From the NCBI GenBank assembly GCA_963803125.1, contig CAWDLR010000002.1, positions 1,178,001 through 1,242,000 of the forward strand: 64,000 nucleotides of DNA, given 5' to 3'. The position numbers and the translations under genes are program-made. This DNA comes from G963675935 sp963803125 (lineage in GTDB: Bacteria; Planctomycetota; Planctomycetia; Pirellulales; Thermoguttaceae). The notes under the pieces are model-generated. The model made no database searches. It saw only the letters and a program-made list of their open reading frames with translations, and was not told the origin of the DNA. Shown here one piece after another: positions 1-9,033 of the stretch (its first letter is position 1; every line of letters starts with the position of its first letter).

Positions 1-307
1 AACGATCAGAATTACGTGGCTCGTCTTCATAGGGCAATCTCCGGTAGAAGAACGGGTGATCCGCGACTCCCTGCGATACGATGCACCGCCGCGACGAAAG
101 AAGGGCAGGCTAGTGTCCAATACGGAAATGAATTGTTGCGGATTTGCGCGCGGCGGACAAGGGGGAAACAGATGGACGGGCGGCCGGATTTCCCCTCTCC
201 GTCCCAAGCCAAGCGGCCGCGCTGGGCACCACTGCTGGCTTGTCCAGCAGCGCCGAAGGGCGGTCGGGCAGGCCGACCGTGGCAGCCGACGGTCCCAGGG
301 CGTCGGA
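1..307. other. Stretch without a recognisable gene
   Basis: Open frames exist on both strands, but they are arginine/proline-rich translations of GC-rich DNA with no family resemblance. I see no convincing ribosome-binding site, RNA gene or repeat. The stretch lies downstream of the HEAT-repeat gene that reads leftward and could hold its terminator. Confidence 0.4.
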
Positions 308-1039
308 CTACTGGGGGTTGTTTGCCGCAGGGGCAACGTCCATGTTCACCCGGATCCGCTGTAAGACGTTCGCCGCTATCTCTCGCACCCGCGGATCGGG
401 GGCTCGCAGCATCATCACAACCGCCGGTATCGCGTCGGGTCCCAGCCTCTCCAGCGAGTGCGCGGCGGTGATGCGGAGGTAACCGTCGGGATCGGCCAAC
501 ATTATCGCCAGCGCGGGAATTGCGTATTTTGCCTCCGGCCCCATTTCCTGCAATGCCAACGCCGCGGCGTCTCGCACCGAAGGGCACGGGTCGCGCAGGC
601 TTTCGGTCAGCATGGGCACCGCCGCTTTCGCGTCGGGCCCGATCGCTCGCAACGTCTCCGCCGCCAGCGCCCGCACCCGCGGATCGCAATCGCGAAGCAA
701 CGGCACGACGCCCGCCGCAGCGTTGGCTCCCAACTTATCCAGCGTGTGCGCGGCGGTGATGCGGAGGTACTGGTCCGGATCGCGCAACATCTGCGCCAGC
801 GCCGGGATTGCCGGCTTGGCATCCGCTCCCATCTCCCGCAACGCCATCGCCGCGGCGTCGCGCACTCCCGGGCTCGGATCACGCAGCGCGTCGGTCAATC
901 CCGTCACCGCCGCGGCAATGGCAGCATTCTGATCCACCGCCGGCGGTTCTTGCCCATAGTTCGTCGATGTGACGAGAACGATAAAGCCAATCGCCAAACC
1001 CAATGTTGACCACGTCGTCTTTTTGTCGCCAGCGTTCAT
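308..1039 (-). CDS. Secreted HEAT-repeat protein
   Basis: The 243-residue product is an N-terminal export segment (hydrophobic residues about 12-24, likely cleaved near NYG/QE) followed by six HEAT/PBS-lyase-like helical repeats. The repeats show the pattern DPxxxVRxxAAxxLxxxG and AIPAL. They form a three-repeat unit that is present twice with a period of 288 bp (96 residues): DPSPGVRDAAAMAL recurs as DPCPSVRDAAALAL, and DPDQYLRITAAHTL as DPDGYLRITAAHSL. HEAT repeats are protein-interaction solenoids, so a periplasmic scaffold role is an inference. I chose the ATG at 1039 over the longer frame to 1102 because GGTGAGG lies just upstream of it. No catalytic domain is visible. Confidence 0.85.
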   Translation of the reverse strand: MNAGDKKTTWSTLGLAIGFIVLVTSTNYGQEPPAVDQNAAIAAAVTGLTDALRDPSPGVRDAAAMALREMGADAKPAIPALAQMLRDPDQYLRITAAHTLDKLGANAAAGVVPLLRDCDPRVRALAAETLRAIGPDAKAAVPMLTESLRDPCPSVRDAAALALQEMGPEAKYAIPALAIMLADPDGYLRITAAHSLERLGPDAIPAVVMMLRAPDPRVREIAANVLQRIRVNMDVAPAANNPQ

Positions 1040-1171
1040 GCTTGCCTCACCTTTTCCTTTGGTCCTCACCCCCAAACTTAGGGCGCGGAAAAAGAAAAGC
1101 AAGCAATCGCGACCCTACAACCGTCACCGCCCGCATTTCCGCTTGACCCGTCCCGCGGAAAATCACCGCTT

Positions 1172-1275
1172 GTTCCAACGCTCTGCGTTGGAACGCACCG
1201 GTCCCGACGCTCCGCGTCGCTGCTGCTCGGGGTGGGTGATCAAAGCGCGCGGTTCCCACGCGGAGCGTGGGAACC
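1172..1275. repeat. Two short palindromes (GTTCCAACGC / GTTCCCACGC type)
   Basis: A 23-bp palindrome at 1172-1194 (arms GTTCCAACGC and GCGTTGGAAC) and a 25-bp one at 1251-1275 (arms GGTTCCCACGC and GCGTGGGAACC) sit in the gap between two co-directional genes. Related arms around GTTCCC...GGGAAC occur near 56943-56967. They look like dispersed REP-type palindromes and could form transcript hairpins. Confidence 0.7.
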
Positions 1276-1288
1276 AGATGCTTCTCCC

Positions 1289-2323
1289 TCACGCCCGCCA
1301 CGGCCGTTTGCGGCCGGCGGCCGCCTTCAGGCTGGCGATGGCCACCTTCACGTCGGCCTCGACCTGGAAATCGAACATGCCGGCCATCACGAAGTCGGCC
1401 CCGCCGCGGAAGGCGTGCGAAAAGGCGACCTGCGGCGGGATCGCCCCGGCCGCCATCACCTTGAAGGCGATCCAGGGCTTTTCGATTTTCTGCATGTAGG
1501 CCACCGTCTCCTCGGGATTGTTGCACCACATGCCGTCGTTGTTGGCGTCGTGGTCGTCGCCGTGCCAGCCGAACCAGTCGTATTCCTGCCGCCGCGGCTT
1601 GGGCGTGGCCGACCAGTAGCGGTCGATGTGCAGCGTTTTGACGTAGAACTCGGCGTTCAGCTTGGCGGCCTCGCACGCCTTGACCATGTTCAGCGAATGC
1701 CCGCCCACGCCGGCCGGCACGCCCTGGGCCTTGATCAGATCGACCATCTGCCCGATCACCTCGATCCGCCCGCCGTTCATCATGTGGCCGTCGGTATCGC
1801 CGCCGTGCGAATAGAGCATCGTCGCTCCCTGCTCGATCCGCAGCTTGATCTCGTCGTTCATTTTCGTCTTGTCCGCGATGATCGGCAGGCAGGCGATGGT
1901 CTGGATCTTCGAGCTGCGGGACTTGTTGTACTTCAGTATGGTCTCCCACGCCCGCGGATCGATCTGGATCGTGTTGACGCCGCAGTCCTCGGCCAAGTCC
2001 AGCGTCTCAAAAACCTTCGCCTCGGTGTTGTAAGAAGTGAACAGCTTCGAGGCGTACATCAGGTCGCGGCTATGGGCCCAGCCGCCGATCAAGTTGCCGC
2101 CGATAATCAGACGGCTAAGCGAGACCTTGCCGATTTTGCCGCAGGGCAAACTGCCTGGCGGGATGTCAGTCTTCGGCCGTTTGCCCACCGCAGCCTGCGC
2201 AGCGCCACTCTGCGTCGCCGCCAGCAAGGCGCGTTCCTCGATGCTCCCCAACACCGCGCCCGCGCCCGCCGCCCCGGCAATCCCGCGGGCCAAAAAACAA
2301 CGCCGATCGGTCTTGTCTGACAT
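1289..2323 (-). CDS. TAT-exported aldo/keto-reductase-like protein
   Basis: This 344-residue protein begins MSDKTDRRCFLARGIAGAAG. That is a twin-arginine-like leader (RRCFL then a hydrophobic Ala/Gly stretch), so export in folded form is likely. The mature part starts near residue 60 with KIGKVSLSRLIIGGN, as in aldo/keto reductases. It continues with alternating segments typical of a TIM barrel, including VFETLDLAEDCGVNTIQID, GATMLYSHGGDTDG and PWIAFKVMAAGAI. The classical Asp-Tyr-Lys-His AKR tetrad cannot be placed confidently, so the reaction is unknown. Similar TAT-leader AKR-fold proteins are common in planctomycetes. It reads toward the HEAT-repeat gene, separated by about 250 bp of palindromic DNA. 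Confidence 0.75.
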   Translation of the reverse strand: MSDKTDRRCFLARGIAGAAGAGAVLGSIEERALLAATQSGAAQAAVGKRPKTDIPPGSLPCGKIGKVSLSRLIIGGNLIGGWAHSRDLMYASKLFTSYNTEAKVFETLDLAEDCGVNTIQIDPRAWETILKYNKSRSSKIQTIACLPIIADKTKMNDEIKLRIEQGATMLYSHGGDTDGHMMNGGRIEVIGQMVDLIKAQGVPAGVGGHSLNMVKACEAAKLNAEFYVKTLHIDRYWSATPKPRRQEYDWFGWHGDDHDANNDGMWCNNPEETVAYMQKIEKPWIAFKVMAAGAIPPQVAFSHAFRGGADFVMAGMFDFQVEADVKVAIASLKAAAGRKRPWRA

Positions 2324-2449
2324 GGTTGGCCCTCATCTGAAAAAGGAAGGGAGAACTGCGGGGGGGGGATGTTTGCCGCCACGTGCGTTGTGACAGTCAA
2401 TCCTGATTGTACCCCCGCCAGGGAGCAAATCAACTATCTCTCGTCGTTT

Positions 2450-2476
2450 TTGCGTGCGGCGATCTCGGGTTATAAT
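2450..2476 (+). promoter_or_regulatory. Putative promoter of mutM
   Basis: A perfect TATAAT lies at 2471-2476, with a weak TTGCGT about 15 bp upstream at 2450-2455. The mutM start codon is 36 bp downstream. The -10 box is convincing and the -35 is poor. Confidence 0.4.
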
Positions 2477-2511
2477 GACCACTTTCATCCAGCCTTGGCG
2501 AGACGCCGCTT

Positions 2512-3366
2512 ATGCCCGAGCTACCTGAAGTCGAAACCATGCGTCGCGGCATTGCGGCCGTCGCCGGTTGCACGATCCGCGACTGCCGCCGCCCGCGATC
2601 GCGATTGCAGTCGATCGAAATCACTCCTGGTCTGCGCTCGCTGCGGCGGCGAATCGTCGGACGCAAGATCGCGTCGGTCGGGCGAGTCGGAAAACGCATC
2701 GTGCTCGAACTCGACTCCCGCGACCGCCTCGTCATCGAGCCGCGGATGTCCGGATCGGTGATTCTGGCCAACCCGCGTGATCGCACGCACTTGCGGCTTG
2801 TCTTCGAGTTCAGCGATCCGGTCGCCCAGTTGCTGTTTTGGGACCAGCGCGGATTGGGCGTGGTGCGATTGCTCTCGCCGGCCGAGTTCCAGTCGCGTTA
2901 TGGCAGTGACAAGATCGGCCCCGATGCCTTGGAAATCACCGCTGCCGAGTTGCGTGATCGTCTGAAGAAAAGCGGCCGCGCGATCAAGGTCGCCCTGCTC
3001 GATCAGAAGGCACTGGCCGGCATCGGGAACATCTACGCTTCGGAGACGCTGCACCGCGTCGGCATCCATCCGGCCACGCCCTGCAACCGGCTGACGCCGC
3101 GGCAATGGACGAAGCTGCACGCCGCGATGGGCAAAGTCCTCCGCGAGGCCCTCCGCCGCCAAGGCTCCACCCTGGCGGACAACGTCTATGCCGCCCCCGA
3201 CGGCCGACCGGGCAAATACGCCTTCCGCGTCTACCAGCGTCACGGCCACCCCTGCCCACGCTGCCGCCGGGCCAACATCCAACGCATCGTGCAAGCCCAG
3301 CGCTCGACCTTTTTCTGCCCGGCCTGCCAGGCTGCCGGCGTGCGAGGAAAGAGTGCGTCGAGTTAG
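2512..3366 (+). CDS. mutM: Formamidopyrimidine-DNA glycosylase (Fpg/MutM)
   Basis: This bifunctional glycosylase/AP lyase removes 8-oxoguanine and other oxidised purines in base-excision repair. The 284-residue product starts MPELPEVETMRRGI. The N-terminal Pro after Met is the Schiff-base nucleophile and the next Glu is catalytic. A central GIGNIYASE segment is the helix-two-turn-helix DNA-binding region. The C-terminus carries the zinc finger CPRC...FFCPAC. Length and all key residues fit a functional enzyme. Residues 269-284 are a short basic tail. It is transcribed alone, divergently from the preceding gene. Confidence 0.97.
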   Translation: MPELPEVETMRRGIAAVAGCTIRDCRRPRSRLQSIEITPGLRSLRRRIVGRKIASVGRVGKRIVLELDSRDRLVIEPRMSGSVILANPRDRTHLRLVFEFSDPVAQLLFWDQRGLGVVRLLSPAEFQSRYGSDKIGPDALEITAAELRDRLKKSGRAIKVALLDQKALAGIGNIYASETLHRVGIHPATPCNRLTPRQWTKLHAAMGKVLREALRRQGSTLADNVYAAPDGRPGKYAFRVYQRHGHPCPRCRRANIQRIVQAQRSTFFCPACQAAGVRGKSASS

Positions 3367-3525
3367 GTTATGCTTCCGCGCAACAGACGAACCGGCGACG
3401 GGCTGTCCTGCCATTGGGATTTGAGATTGAGGGAACATCCCCAATGTTCGTGCTGCGGACTGGCGGCGTAACCTGTTTGTGTTACAAGAGTTATGACGGA
3501 TGTTCCGCCGAGGGGCGCAGGGGTA

Positions 3526-3561
3526 TTGACTAAAGTAGTCAAATGGTTATACTTGTAGTCA
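3526..3561 (+). promoter_or_regulatory. Promoter and BlaI-type operator
   Basis: TTGACTAAAGTAGTCAA at 3526-3542 is a perfect palindrome (7-bp arms, 3-bp spacer), and its first six bases form a near-consensus -35 (TTGACT). A -10 box TATACT follows at 3548-3553 after 16 bp. A second half-site, TTGTAGTCA, covers 3554-3561. BlaI/MecI repressors bind palindromes built on TAGT/ACTA half-sites, so this arrangement predicts autorepression of the regulator-protease pair downstream. Confidence 0.75.
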
Positions 3562-3588
3562 GTGGGAGGTGCAGAGGAGGGATCTCAT

Positions 3589-3996
3589 ATGTTTGCAAAA
3601 ACGCCCGATCCGTTGAGCAACGGCGAATGGAAAGTGATGAAGATCATCTGGGAGCACAATTCCTGCGCGGCACGCGATGTCTATCGCAGGGCTGGTAGCG
3701 AACACGGCTGGGCGCCGACCACCGTGAAAACCATTTTGCGACGGTTGGTGGCGAAGGGCTATTTGACCACTACCCAGGTCGGCAACAGTTTTCTCTATCG
3801 GCCCGTGCGGCCGGCGATGAAGGCCCTGATGGGCGCGGCCGACACGTTGCTGGCAAACGCCTTGGACGGCACGGTCGGTCCGTTGTTGGCCCACATGGTC
3901 AAACGCGGCAACTTGTCGGCCGCCGAATTGGCGGAGCTTAAGAACTTGCTCGACGAGGCTTCGGCCGAAGAAGAGGTGGACAATGATGACCGCTGA
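3589..3996 (+). CDS. BlaI/MecI-family transcriptional repressor
   Basis: The 135-residue product has the winged-helix fold of BlaI/MecI/CopY repressors: LSNGEWKVMKIIWEH, then AARDVYRRAG, TTVKTILRRLVAKGYL (recognition helix) and a basic beta-wing. The acidic C-terminal helices would dimerise. In the known systems a membrane protease of the BlaR1 type inactivates the repressor after sensing a signal. Here the next gene, overlapping by 14 bp, is exactly such a protease. The ATG at 3589 is preferred because GAGGAGG ends 8 bp upstream; the frame opens earlier at 3562 without a ribosome site. It is probably autoregulated through the palindrome overlapping its promoter. Confidence 0.93.
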   Translation: MFAKTPDPLSNGEWKVMKIIWEHNSCAARDVYRRAGSEHGWAPTTVKTILRRLVAKGYLTTTQVGNSFLYRPVRPAMKALMGAADTLLANALDGTVGPLLAHMVKRGNLSAAELAELKNLLDEASAEEEVDNDDR

Positions 3997-5722
3997 AACG
4001 CTCAACGCCTTTGCGGCGCGATGGGCCGATTTCATGGTTCGCGGCCTGCTCGACGCCACGTTGTTGCTCGTGGTCGTGGCCCTACTCTGGCTGCTTCTAC
4101 GTCGCTGGGCTTCGGCCCAGGTGGGCTACTGCCTCTTCCTGCTGGTGATCCTGAAGCTGCTCTTGCCGATATCCATTACCGTTCCCGCGGCGATAAGCTG
4201 GTTGTCGCCCGCTCAGGTGGCCAACCGAATACCGGGCATGGCCTTCGCCGGCTATGCGGAGCATGGTCTTGCCGGGGCGGGCCGTTCCTCCGCGATGAAC
4301 GGCGGCGACCCGCTCGGATCGGCGCGGCACGCTGAGACTGCCAAGACAAGGGCCGCGAATGCCGCGGCAGCGGGCCTGTCCTTTGCCGCCAAACTCATGC
4401 TTGCTTGGGGCGGAATCGTCCTGTCGCTTTTTGCCCGCTTTGGCTGGGCCCAATGGCGCATCGCTCGGCAATTCCGCCGTGCCCGGCGGCTTGATCTGGC
4501 GACGCTGGCGGTGGACGTGAATGGTCTCGCGCGGCGTGTCAGTGTCCGCGGTCCTTTACGCTTGTCGGTAAGTCCGGCGGTGACGTCGCCGATCCTGTGG
4601 AAAATGCTGCGGCCGCAGCTTATCTTGCCGGAGGATTTTGCTTGCTGCTTGACTTCCCGGCAGGTCGCCTGGCTGCTCTTGCACGAGCTGGCGCACGTGC
4701 GCCGCCGCGATCTGTGGGTGGCCGCTGTGCAACGGGCGGCGCAGCTCTTGTACTTTTTCAATCCGGCCGTATGGTTGGCCAACTGGATGATCGACCGCGA
4801 GCGCGAATATGCTTGCGACGACGTGGCGCTGGCCGCCTGCGAGTGTTCCCGCTGCGACTGCGGCCGAGCGTTTCTGTGGGCCGTCGAGCGCGCCAACGGA
4901 CTTTCGGCTTCCGCGGCAGGCACGCTAGGTTTCTTCAGCGACCGATCGTTCGCAAAGAGCAGGTTGCTGCGCATTCTGGATTCTCGCCGCGCGCCTCGTC
5001 CGCAATTGTCGGCGGCCGCAGTGGTCTTGTTGCTGACGGCGGCCTGCCTTGTTCTGCCGCGTCTGCGCGCGGAGGATGCAGCCATGCCGGCGGCGACGGT
5101 GATTCCGGCCCACTCCAGCGGCGGCCCCGCCGCGCCGCGCGCCGTGCCGGCAATGACCCCAGGCTGGCTGGACTTCACTTTTTCCGGAGTCTTCAGGTTC
5201 CTTGAGGACCAAGACGTGGCGAAGGAGTTGCGTCTGTCGTCGCAGCAGGTGCAGCGGATCATCGCCCTGCGGAGAGCGTTTTCCGCGCGCGATCCGCGAC
5301 GGCCCGGCTTCTACCTGACGCCGCTGAAGATCGCGCCGGAGCAGCGAGACGAACTGGCGGCCGTCTTTCGGCCGGAACAGTTGCAACGGCTCGCGGAAAT
5401 ACGCATTCAAGCGGCGGGGGCGGCCGCCCTGGACAACTCGGAAATGGCCAAGGCGATCGGCATCACCGCTAAGCAGCGGCGGGAAATGGATCGGATCAAA
5501 AGGTCGGCCGACGAAGAGATTGTCAATCTCCTGGATAAGTTCCTAAGCGGCGCGCGGAGCCCGCAGGAAAGAGAAAGAGTGTTCCAGCAAAAGACCACCA
5601 TCGAAAAGGAGACGCCCAAGAGAATCATCAACGTGCTTTCAGCGGAACAGAAGAGCGCGTTCGAGAAGATGCGGGGGAAGAAGACGCAAATCGACCTTTC
5701 CCGCTTTGCGCTCGAGCAGTAA
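3983..5722 (+). CDS. BlaR1-like M56 membrane metallopeptidase with periplasmic LTxxQ-like domain
   Basis: The 579-residue product has transmembrane segments near residues 22-39, 48-70 and 133-152, then the zinc-peptidase motif HELAH at 234-238 and a downstream REREYACDD segment supplying acidic ligands. This is the M56 (BlaR1/MecR1) signature. A last membrane segment is near 343-362. The C-terminal periplasmic part has no penicillin-binding domain. It contains helical repeats around LSSQQVQRI, IAPEQRDEL, ITAKQRREM and LSAEQKSAF, reminiscent of Spy/CpxP LTxxQ proteins. The likely job is to sense an envelope signal and cleave the BlaI-type repressor encoded by the overlapping upstream gene. The ligand is unknown, and beta-lactam sensing is not supported. 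Confidence 0.9.
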   Translation: MMTAETLNAFAARWADFMVRGLLDATLLLVVVALLWLLLRRWASAQVGYCLFLLVILKLLLPISITVPAAISWLSPAQVANRIPGMAFAGYAEHGLAGAGRSSAMNGGDPLGSARHAETAKTRAANAAAAGLSFAAKLMLAWGGIVLSLFARFGWAQWRIARQFRRARRLDLATLAVDVNGLARRVSVRGPLRLSVSPAVTSPILWKMLRPQLILPEDFACCLTSRQVAWLLLHELAHVRRRDLWVAAVQRAAQLLYFFNPAVWLANWMIDREREYACDDVALAACECSRCDCGRAFLWAVERANGLSASAAGTLGFFSDRSFAKSRLLRILDSRRAPRPQLSAAAVVLLLTAACLVLPRLRAEDAAMPAATVIPAHSSGGPAAPRAVPAMTPGWLDFTFSGVFRFLEDQDVAKELRLSSQQVQRIIALRRAFSARDPRRPGFYLTPLKIAPEQRDELAAVFRPEQLQRLAEIRIQAAGAAALDNSEMAKAIGITAKQRREMDRIKRSADEEIVNLLDKFLSGARSPQERERVFQQKTTIEKETPKRIINVLSAEQKSAFEKMRGKKTQIDLSRFALEQ

Positions 5723-6015
5723 TCGACCGGTGCGGCTAAGATGTCCGGTGGCGTAGGACGGGTTTTCTAATCCGTCCCCATCTCCTGACGGATTGGAGAA
5801 TCTGTCCCCAATGGCAAATCAATTGTCGGTCTCGCAGTCTGTACTGAGAGAGCCAGATTGCGGCCGTCCTGTGTGCCGTCCGTTCCACGGACTTTGGCAC
5901 GAAGGAAAGGAAGGAAAGTCGCAGGCGAGCGAAAACCGCCTGGGCACTCTCTGAAGCGTTCGCGTCGTGAACAGAAACCATACCGTAGAGGCACCTTTTT
6001 TGTAAGGCAACCAAA

Positions 6016-7512
6016 ATGAAGCGATTCTTCCAAAGAGGTCTTTGTGACGCGGCGATCCGCTCTGCCGTCGGGGCGTTGCTGCTGTTCGGCTGCACTGCCG
6101 TTTCGCAGGCGGACATCTATCAATGGACCTACGCCGCGAATGGGTACACCATTATCCAATCGACCACGCTCTGCCCCGGCGGAGCGGGCGTCTCGGCCGT
6201 GCCGGGCGTCGATTTGAGCTCGCGCGACTTGACGAAAGCCGCCCTGTGGAATACCAACCTCAGCGCCGCCAACCTGTCGAACGTGATTCTTGCCAACGCC
6301 TACGCTACCAACTGCAATCTCACAAACGCCGAGTTGGCGGGCGCCACCCTCGACGGCACCGACTTTTTCGGCTCCAGCCTGCAGGGCGCCGATTTTACCG
6401 GTGCAACGGTTACAGGGACGAATTTCCTCGCGTGCGGGCTGATCTCCGCTCAACTCTACAGCACCGCCAGTTACAAGAACCACGATCTGGTCGGGATCGA
6501 TCTCTCCGACGAGGAGATGACCGGCTGGAACTTCGTCGACCAGGACCTCAGTTACGCCGTCTTTTCCGAAGGACATCGCGGCATGGACTACGCCGACTTG
6601 ACGGGGGCAAATCTCAGCTACGCCAAATTGGCCCCACACATGTTGAACGCCAACTTCACGGATGCCATCCTCAGAAACGCGCAGCTCGACCTCTCCAGCC
6701 TCGGCAGCGCCAACTTCACCAATGCCGACCTTACCAACGCCACGATCAAACAGACGGATTTCGGACACACCAATCTCACCTCCAGCCAACTATACAGCAC
6801 CGCCGATTACAAAGCACAGTATCTGAACAAGATCGGGTTGAGCTACACCAACCTGGCCGGTTGGAACTTCGCCGGCCAAAACCTGGGTTACGCCGACTTT
6901 ACCTCCTCCACGCTCACCGGCGCCGACTTTACCGCGGCCGACCTCCGCGGCGCCACCGGCGCCTCCCTAAGCGGTGCGATCACGCGCAACACAATCCTCG
7001 CCAACGGGACGATCAACAACCTGTCGCTCCGCGGCGGCGAGAAACTGGTGGTGCGCAATTCCGATATCCCGATCCACGCCGCCGGCGCCACGTCGCTCGA
7101 CCCCGCCGCCACGCTGCAGTTTCTCTTCGACGGCAACCCCTACCCCTACAACGGCACCTGGAATTCCACCATCTCGTTCGATTCCGGCTCGTCGCTGACG
7201 CTGGCTGGAACGCTCGAATTGACGTTCTACTCCGACACGTCCTGGACCAGTTGGACGAGCCTGGTAGGCGAACCGCTCCACTTGTTCGATTGGACGCACG
7301 TCAACCACAGCGGCTCGTTTTCCGTGGTGGCCGATGAGGGCACGTGGGATTTGTCGCACCTTTACACAACAGGCGTCGTAACGCTGACCGCCGTGCCCGA
7401 GCCGGGCACGCTGGCGCTGCTCGTCGCGGCCGGATTGGGCCTAGCAGCCATCGGCTGGCGGCGGGCTTCACGGAAACAGGCCCTCAGGACGTCGGTCTCG
7501 TCAATTCCGTGA
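6016..7512 (+). CDS. Pentapeptide-repeat protein with PEP-CTERM anchor
   Basis: The 498-residue secreted protein has a signal peptide (hydrophobic AVGALLLFGCTAVSQA, about residues 17-32). It is followed by many pentapeptide repeats of the A(N/D)Lxx type (for example ADFTGATVTG, ANFTNADLTNA), which fold as a right-handed beta-helix. The repeat field is internally duplicated: LYSTASYKN...MTGWNFVDQDL matches LYSTADYKA...LAGWNFAGQNL. A beta-rich domain comes next. The C-terminus is a PEP-CTERM signal (VPEPGTLALL, transmembrane helix, RRASRK), which exosortase systems process. Its function is unknown. Its last 29 bases overlap the convergent proB. No exosortase gene is in the window. Confidence 0.88.
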   Translation: MKRFFQRGLCDAAIRSAVGALLLFGCTAVSQADIYQWTYAANGYTIIQSTTLCPGGAGVSAVPGVDLSSRDLTKAALWNTNLSAANLSNVILANAYATNCNLTNAELAGATLDGTDFFGSSLQGADFTGATVTGTNFLACGLISAQLYSTASYKNHDLVGIDLSDEEMTGWNFVDQDLSYAVFSEGHRGMDYADLTGANLSYAKLAPHMLNANFTDAILRNAQLDLSSLGSANFTNADLTNATIKQTDFGHTNLTSSQLYSTADYKAQYLNKIGLSYTNLAGWNFAGQNLGYADFTSSTLTGADFTAADLRGATGASLSGAITRNTILANGTINNLSLRGGEKLVVRNSDIPIHAAGATSLDPAATLQFLFDGNPYPYNGTWNSTISFDSGSSLTLAGTLELTFYSDTSWTSWTSLVGEPLHLFDWTHVNHSGSFSVVADEGTWDLSHLYTTGVVTLTAVPEPGTLALLVAAGLGLAAIGWRRASRKQALRTSVSSIP

Positions 7513-8639
7513 CGATCATGTTGTCGCGGTGGACGATTTCATCGTAAGGGCAATAACCGAGCGTGGCGGCGATCTTCTCCGTCCTTTGGCCGCGAATCCG
7601 CAATACCTCTTCGACGGCGTAATTGCTCAGGCCGCGGGCGAACTCGACGCCGTCCGGACCGCACAGCGCCACCACGTCGCCCTTGACGAATCGCCCCTCG
7701 GCGCCGACGACGCCGGCGGCCAACAGGCTGCGGCCCTTCCGCTCGACCGCCGCCTGGGCGCCGGCGTCCAGCAGCAGGCGCCGCGCGGCTTGACCGTCAG
7801 CCCGATCCAGCGTTTTCGCGCGGCCACGGTCGGCCCCTGCGCGGGGAAGAGCGTGCCGACCACTTCGCCGGCGATGATCCGCGGCAACACGTCGGCCGCC
7901 GCGCCGGAGGCGATGATGACATTCTCGCCGGCGGTGGTGGCCAACCGGGCGGCTTCGAGTTTGCTCGCCATTCCGCCTTTGCTCACCCCGCCGAGACGAT
8001 CGCGGACCAGGCCGGTGATCGAGGCGTCGAGCCGCTCGACGGTGGCGATCACACGACTGCCGGATTGGCGCGGGTCGCCGTCGAACAGGCCCTCCACGTC
8101 GGACAGCAGCACCAGCAGCGGCGCGCGGATCAAGTTCGTGACGATCGCCGCCAACCGGTCGTTGTCGCCGAAGGTGGTCTGCAACTCCTCGACCGCCACG
8201 GTGTCGTTCTCGTTGATGATCGGCACCGCGCAAGTTCGAGCAGCGTAAGCAGTGTGTTCCGGGCGTTGAGGTATCGCAGGCGATGTTCCAGGTCGTCGGC
8301 CGTCAGCAGGATTTGGGCGGCGTGATGGCCAAACTTGCCGAGCGCCCGCTCGTAGACTTCGACGAGGCTGCTCTGTCCGATGGCGGCCACGGCCTGCAAA
8401 TGGGCCAGATCGGCGGGCCGACTCGTCAGTCCCAGCCTCCCCATGCCCGCCCCGACGGCCCCGGAGCTGACCAGCACCACCTTTCGCCCCGTCGCCAGCA
8501 CGCGGTGCACCTGATCGACCAGTTGCTCGATGCGCTGCTGGTCGAGTGGCCCGTCGCGGCGGGTGAGCACGCGCGTGCCCACCTTCACCACGATCGTCGT
8601 GGCCAGCGTGGCGATCTCTTGTCGCAGCAGATCGATCAT
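7484..8639 (-). pseudogene. proB: Glutamate 5-kinase, two frameshifts
   Basis: ProB phosphorylates glutamate in the first step of proline synthesis. The pieces are unmistakable: TIVVKVGTRVLTRRDG, KVVLVSSGAVGAGM, RYLNARNTLL, VPIINENDTVAVEE, DNDRLAAIV, LLSDVEGLFDGDPR, GGMASKLEAA and a C-terminal PUA domain (FVKGDVVALCGPDG). They lie in three frames. One base is missing near 8229-8236, before VPIINEND. A second is missing near 7780-7790, between KPRG and LLLDAGA. The whole locus would encode about 385 residues, the normal ProB-PUA length. The ATG at 8639 gives MIDLLRQEI. Either this is a recently inactivated gene or both gaps are sequence errors in GC tracts. Conservation on both sides favours a recent event or an error. 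Confidence 0.88.
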
Positions 8640-8867
8640 GGACAACCAGGATACCGCAATTCCGTCCGCGACAGAATAGCGGCGTCACAACGGGCGGTCG
8701 CCATCAACCCGGCACGCTCTCCACGGTACGACTGCCACCTTGTCAGTGAGAATATTGCCCCCCGCGCCCCCAGTTTCGGGTTATTGTGCTCTCCACGGCG
8801 CACCGTAAAGTGGCACCCGCTTTGTCACCCGGCTTGCTGCGGTCGTCTTTGGCCTGGGGGGACAAAC

Positions 8868-9033
8868 CGGGACAGGTCCGATATTGACAAAATAAGCAAG
8901 GATGCCAATCTGTGGCGATGTCTCGCACTGCAAGAGTAGCTCCGGGAGGAATGGTGTTTCATGTTCTCAGTCGGGGCATCGCGCGGATGCAAGTGTTTTC
9001 GTCCCCCATCTTGTCAATATCGGACCTGTCCCG
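8868..9033. mobile_element. 166-bp element with 23-bp perfect terminal inverted repeats
   Basis: The 23 bp at 8868-8890 (beginning CGGGACAGGTCC, ending ATATTGACAA) recur as an exact reverse complement at 9011-9033. They bound a 120-bp core holding the first codons of a RAYT-type transposase. The terminal GGGACA motif resembles the ends of the palindromic elements elsewhere in the window. This looks like a collapsed, MITE-like derivative of an IS200/RAYT element. Confidence 0.75.
8918..9010 (+). pseudogene. REP-associated tyrosine transposase (RAYT), N-terminal remnant
   Basis: The frame begins at ATG 8918, with AAGGAT about 15 bp upstream, and reads MSRTARVAPGGMVFHVLSRG, then IARMQVFSSP. This matches the start of Y1-transposase (RAYT) proteins, which typically read R-x-x-R-x-x-x-x-G-x-x-x-H-V-x-N-R-G. 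The frame then runs into the terminal repeat and tandem repeats, so the His-hydrophobe-His and Tyr catalytic motifs are absent. RAYTs mobilise REP palindromes in other bacteria. This copy cannot be active. Confidence 0.75.

Noticed and set aside
5723..6015. Possible riboswitch before the pentapeptide gene (hairpin GCAGGCG...CGCCTG)
   Set aside because: One short hairpin is present, but no conserved riboswitch core that I recognise.
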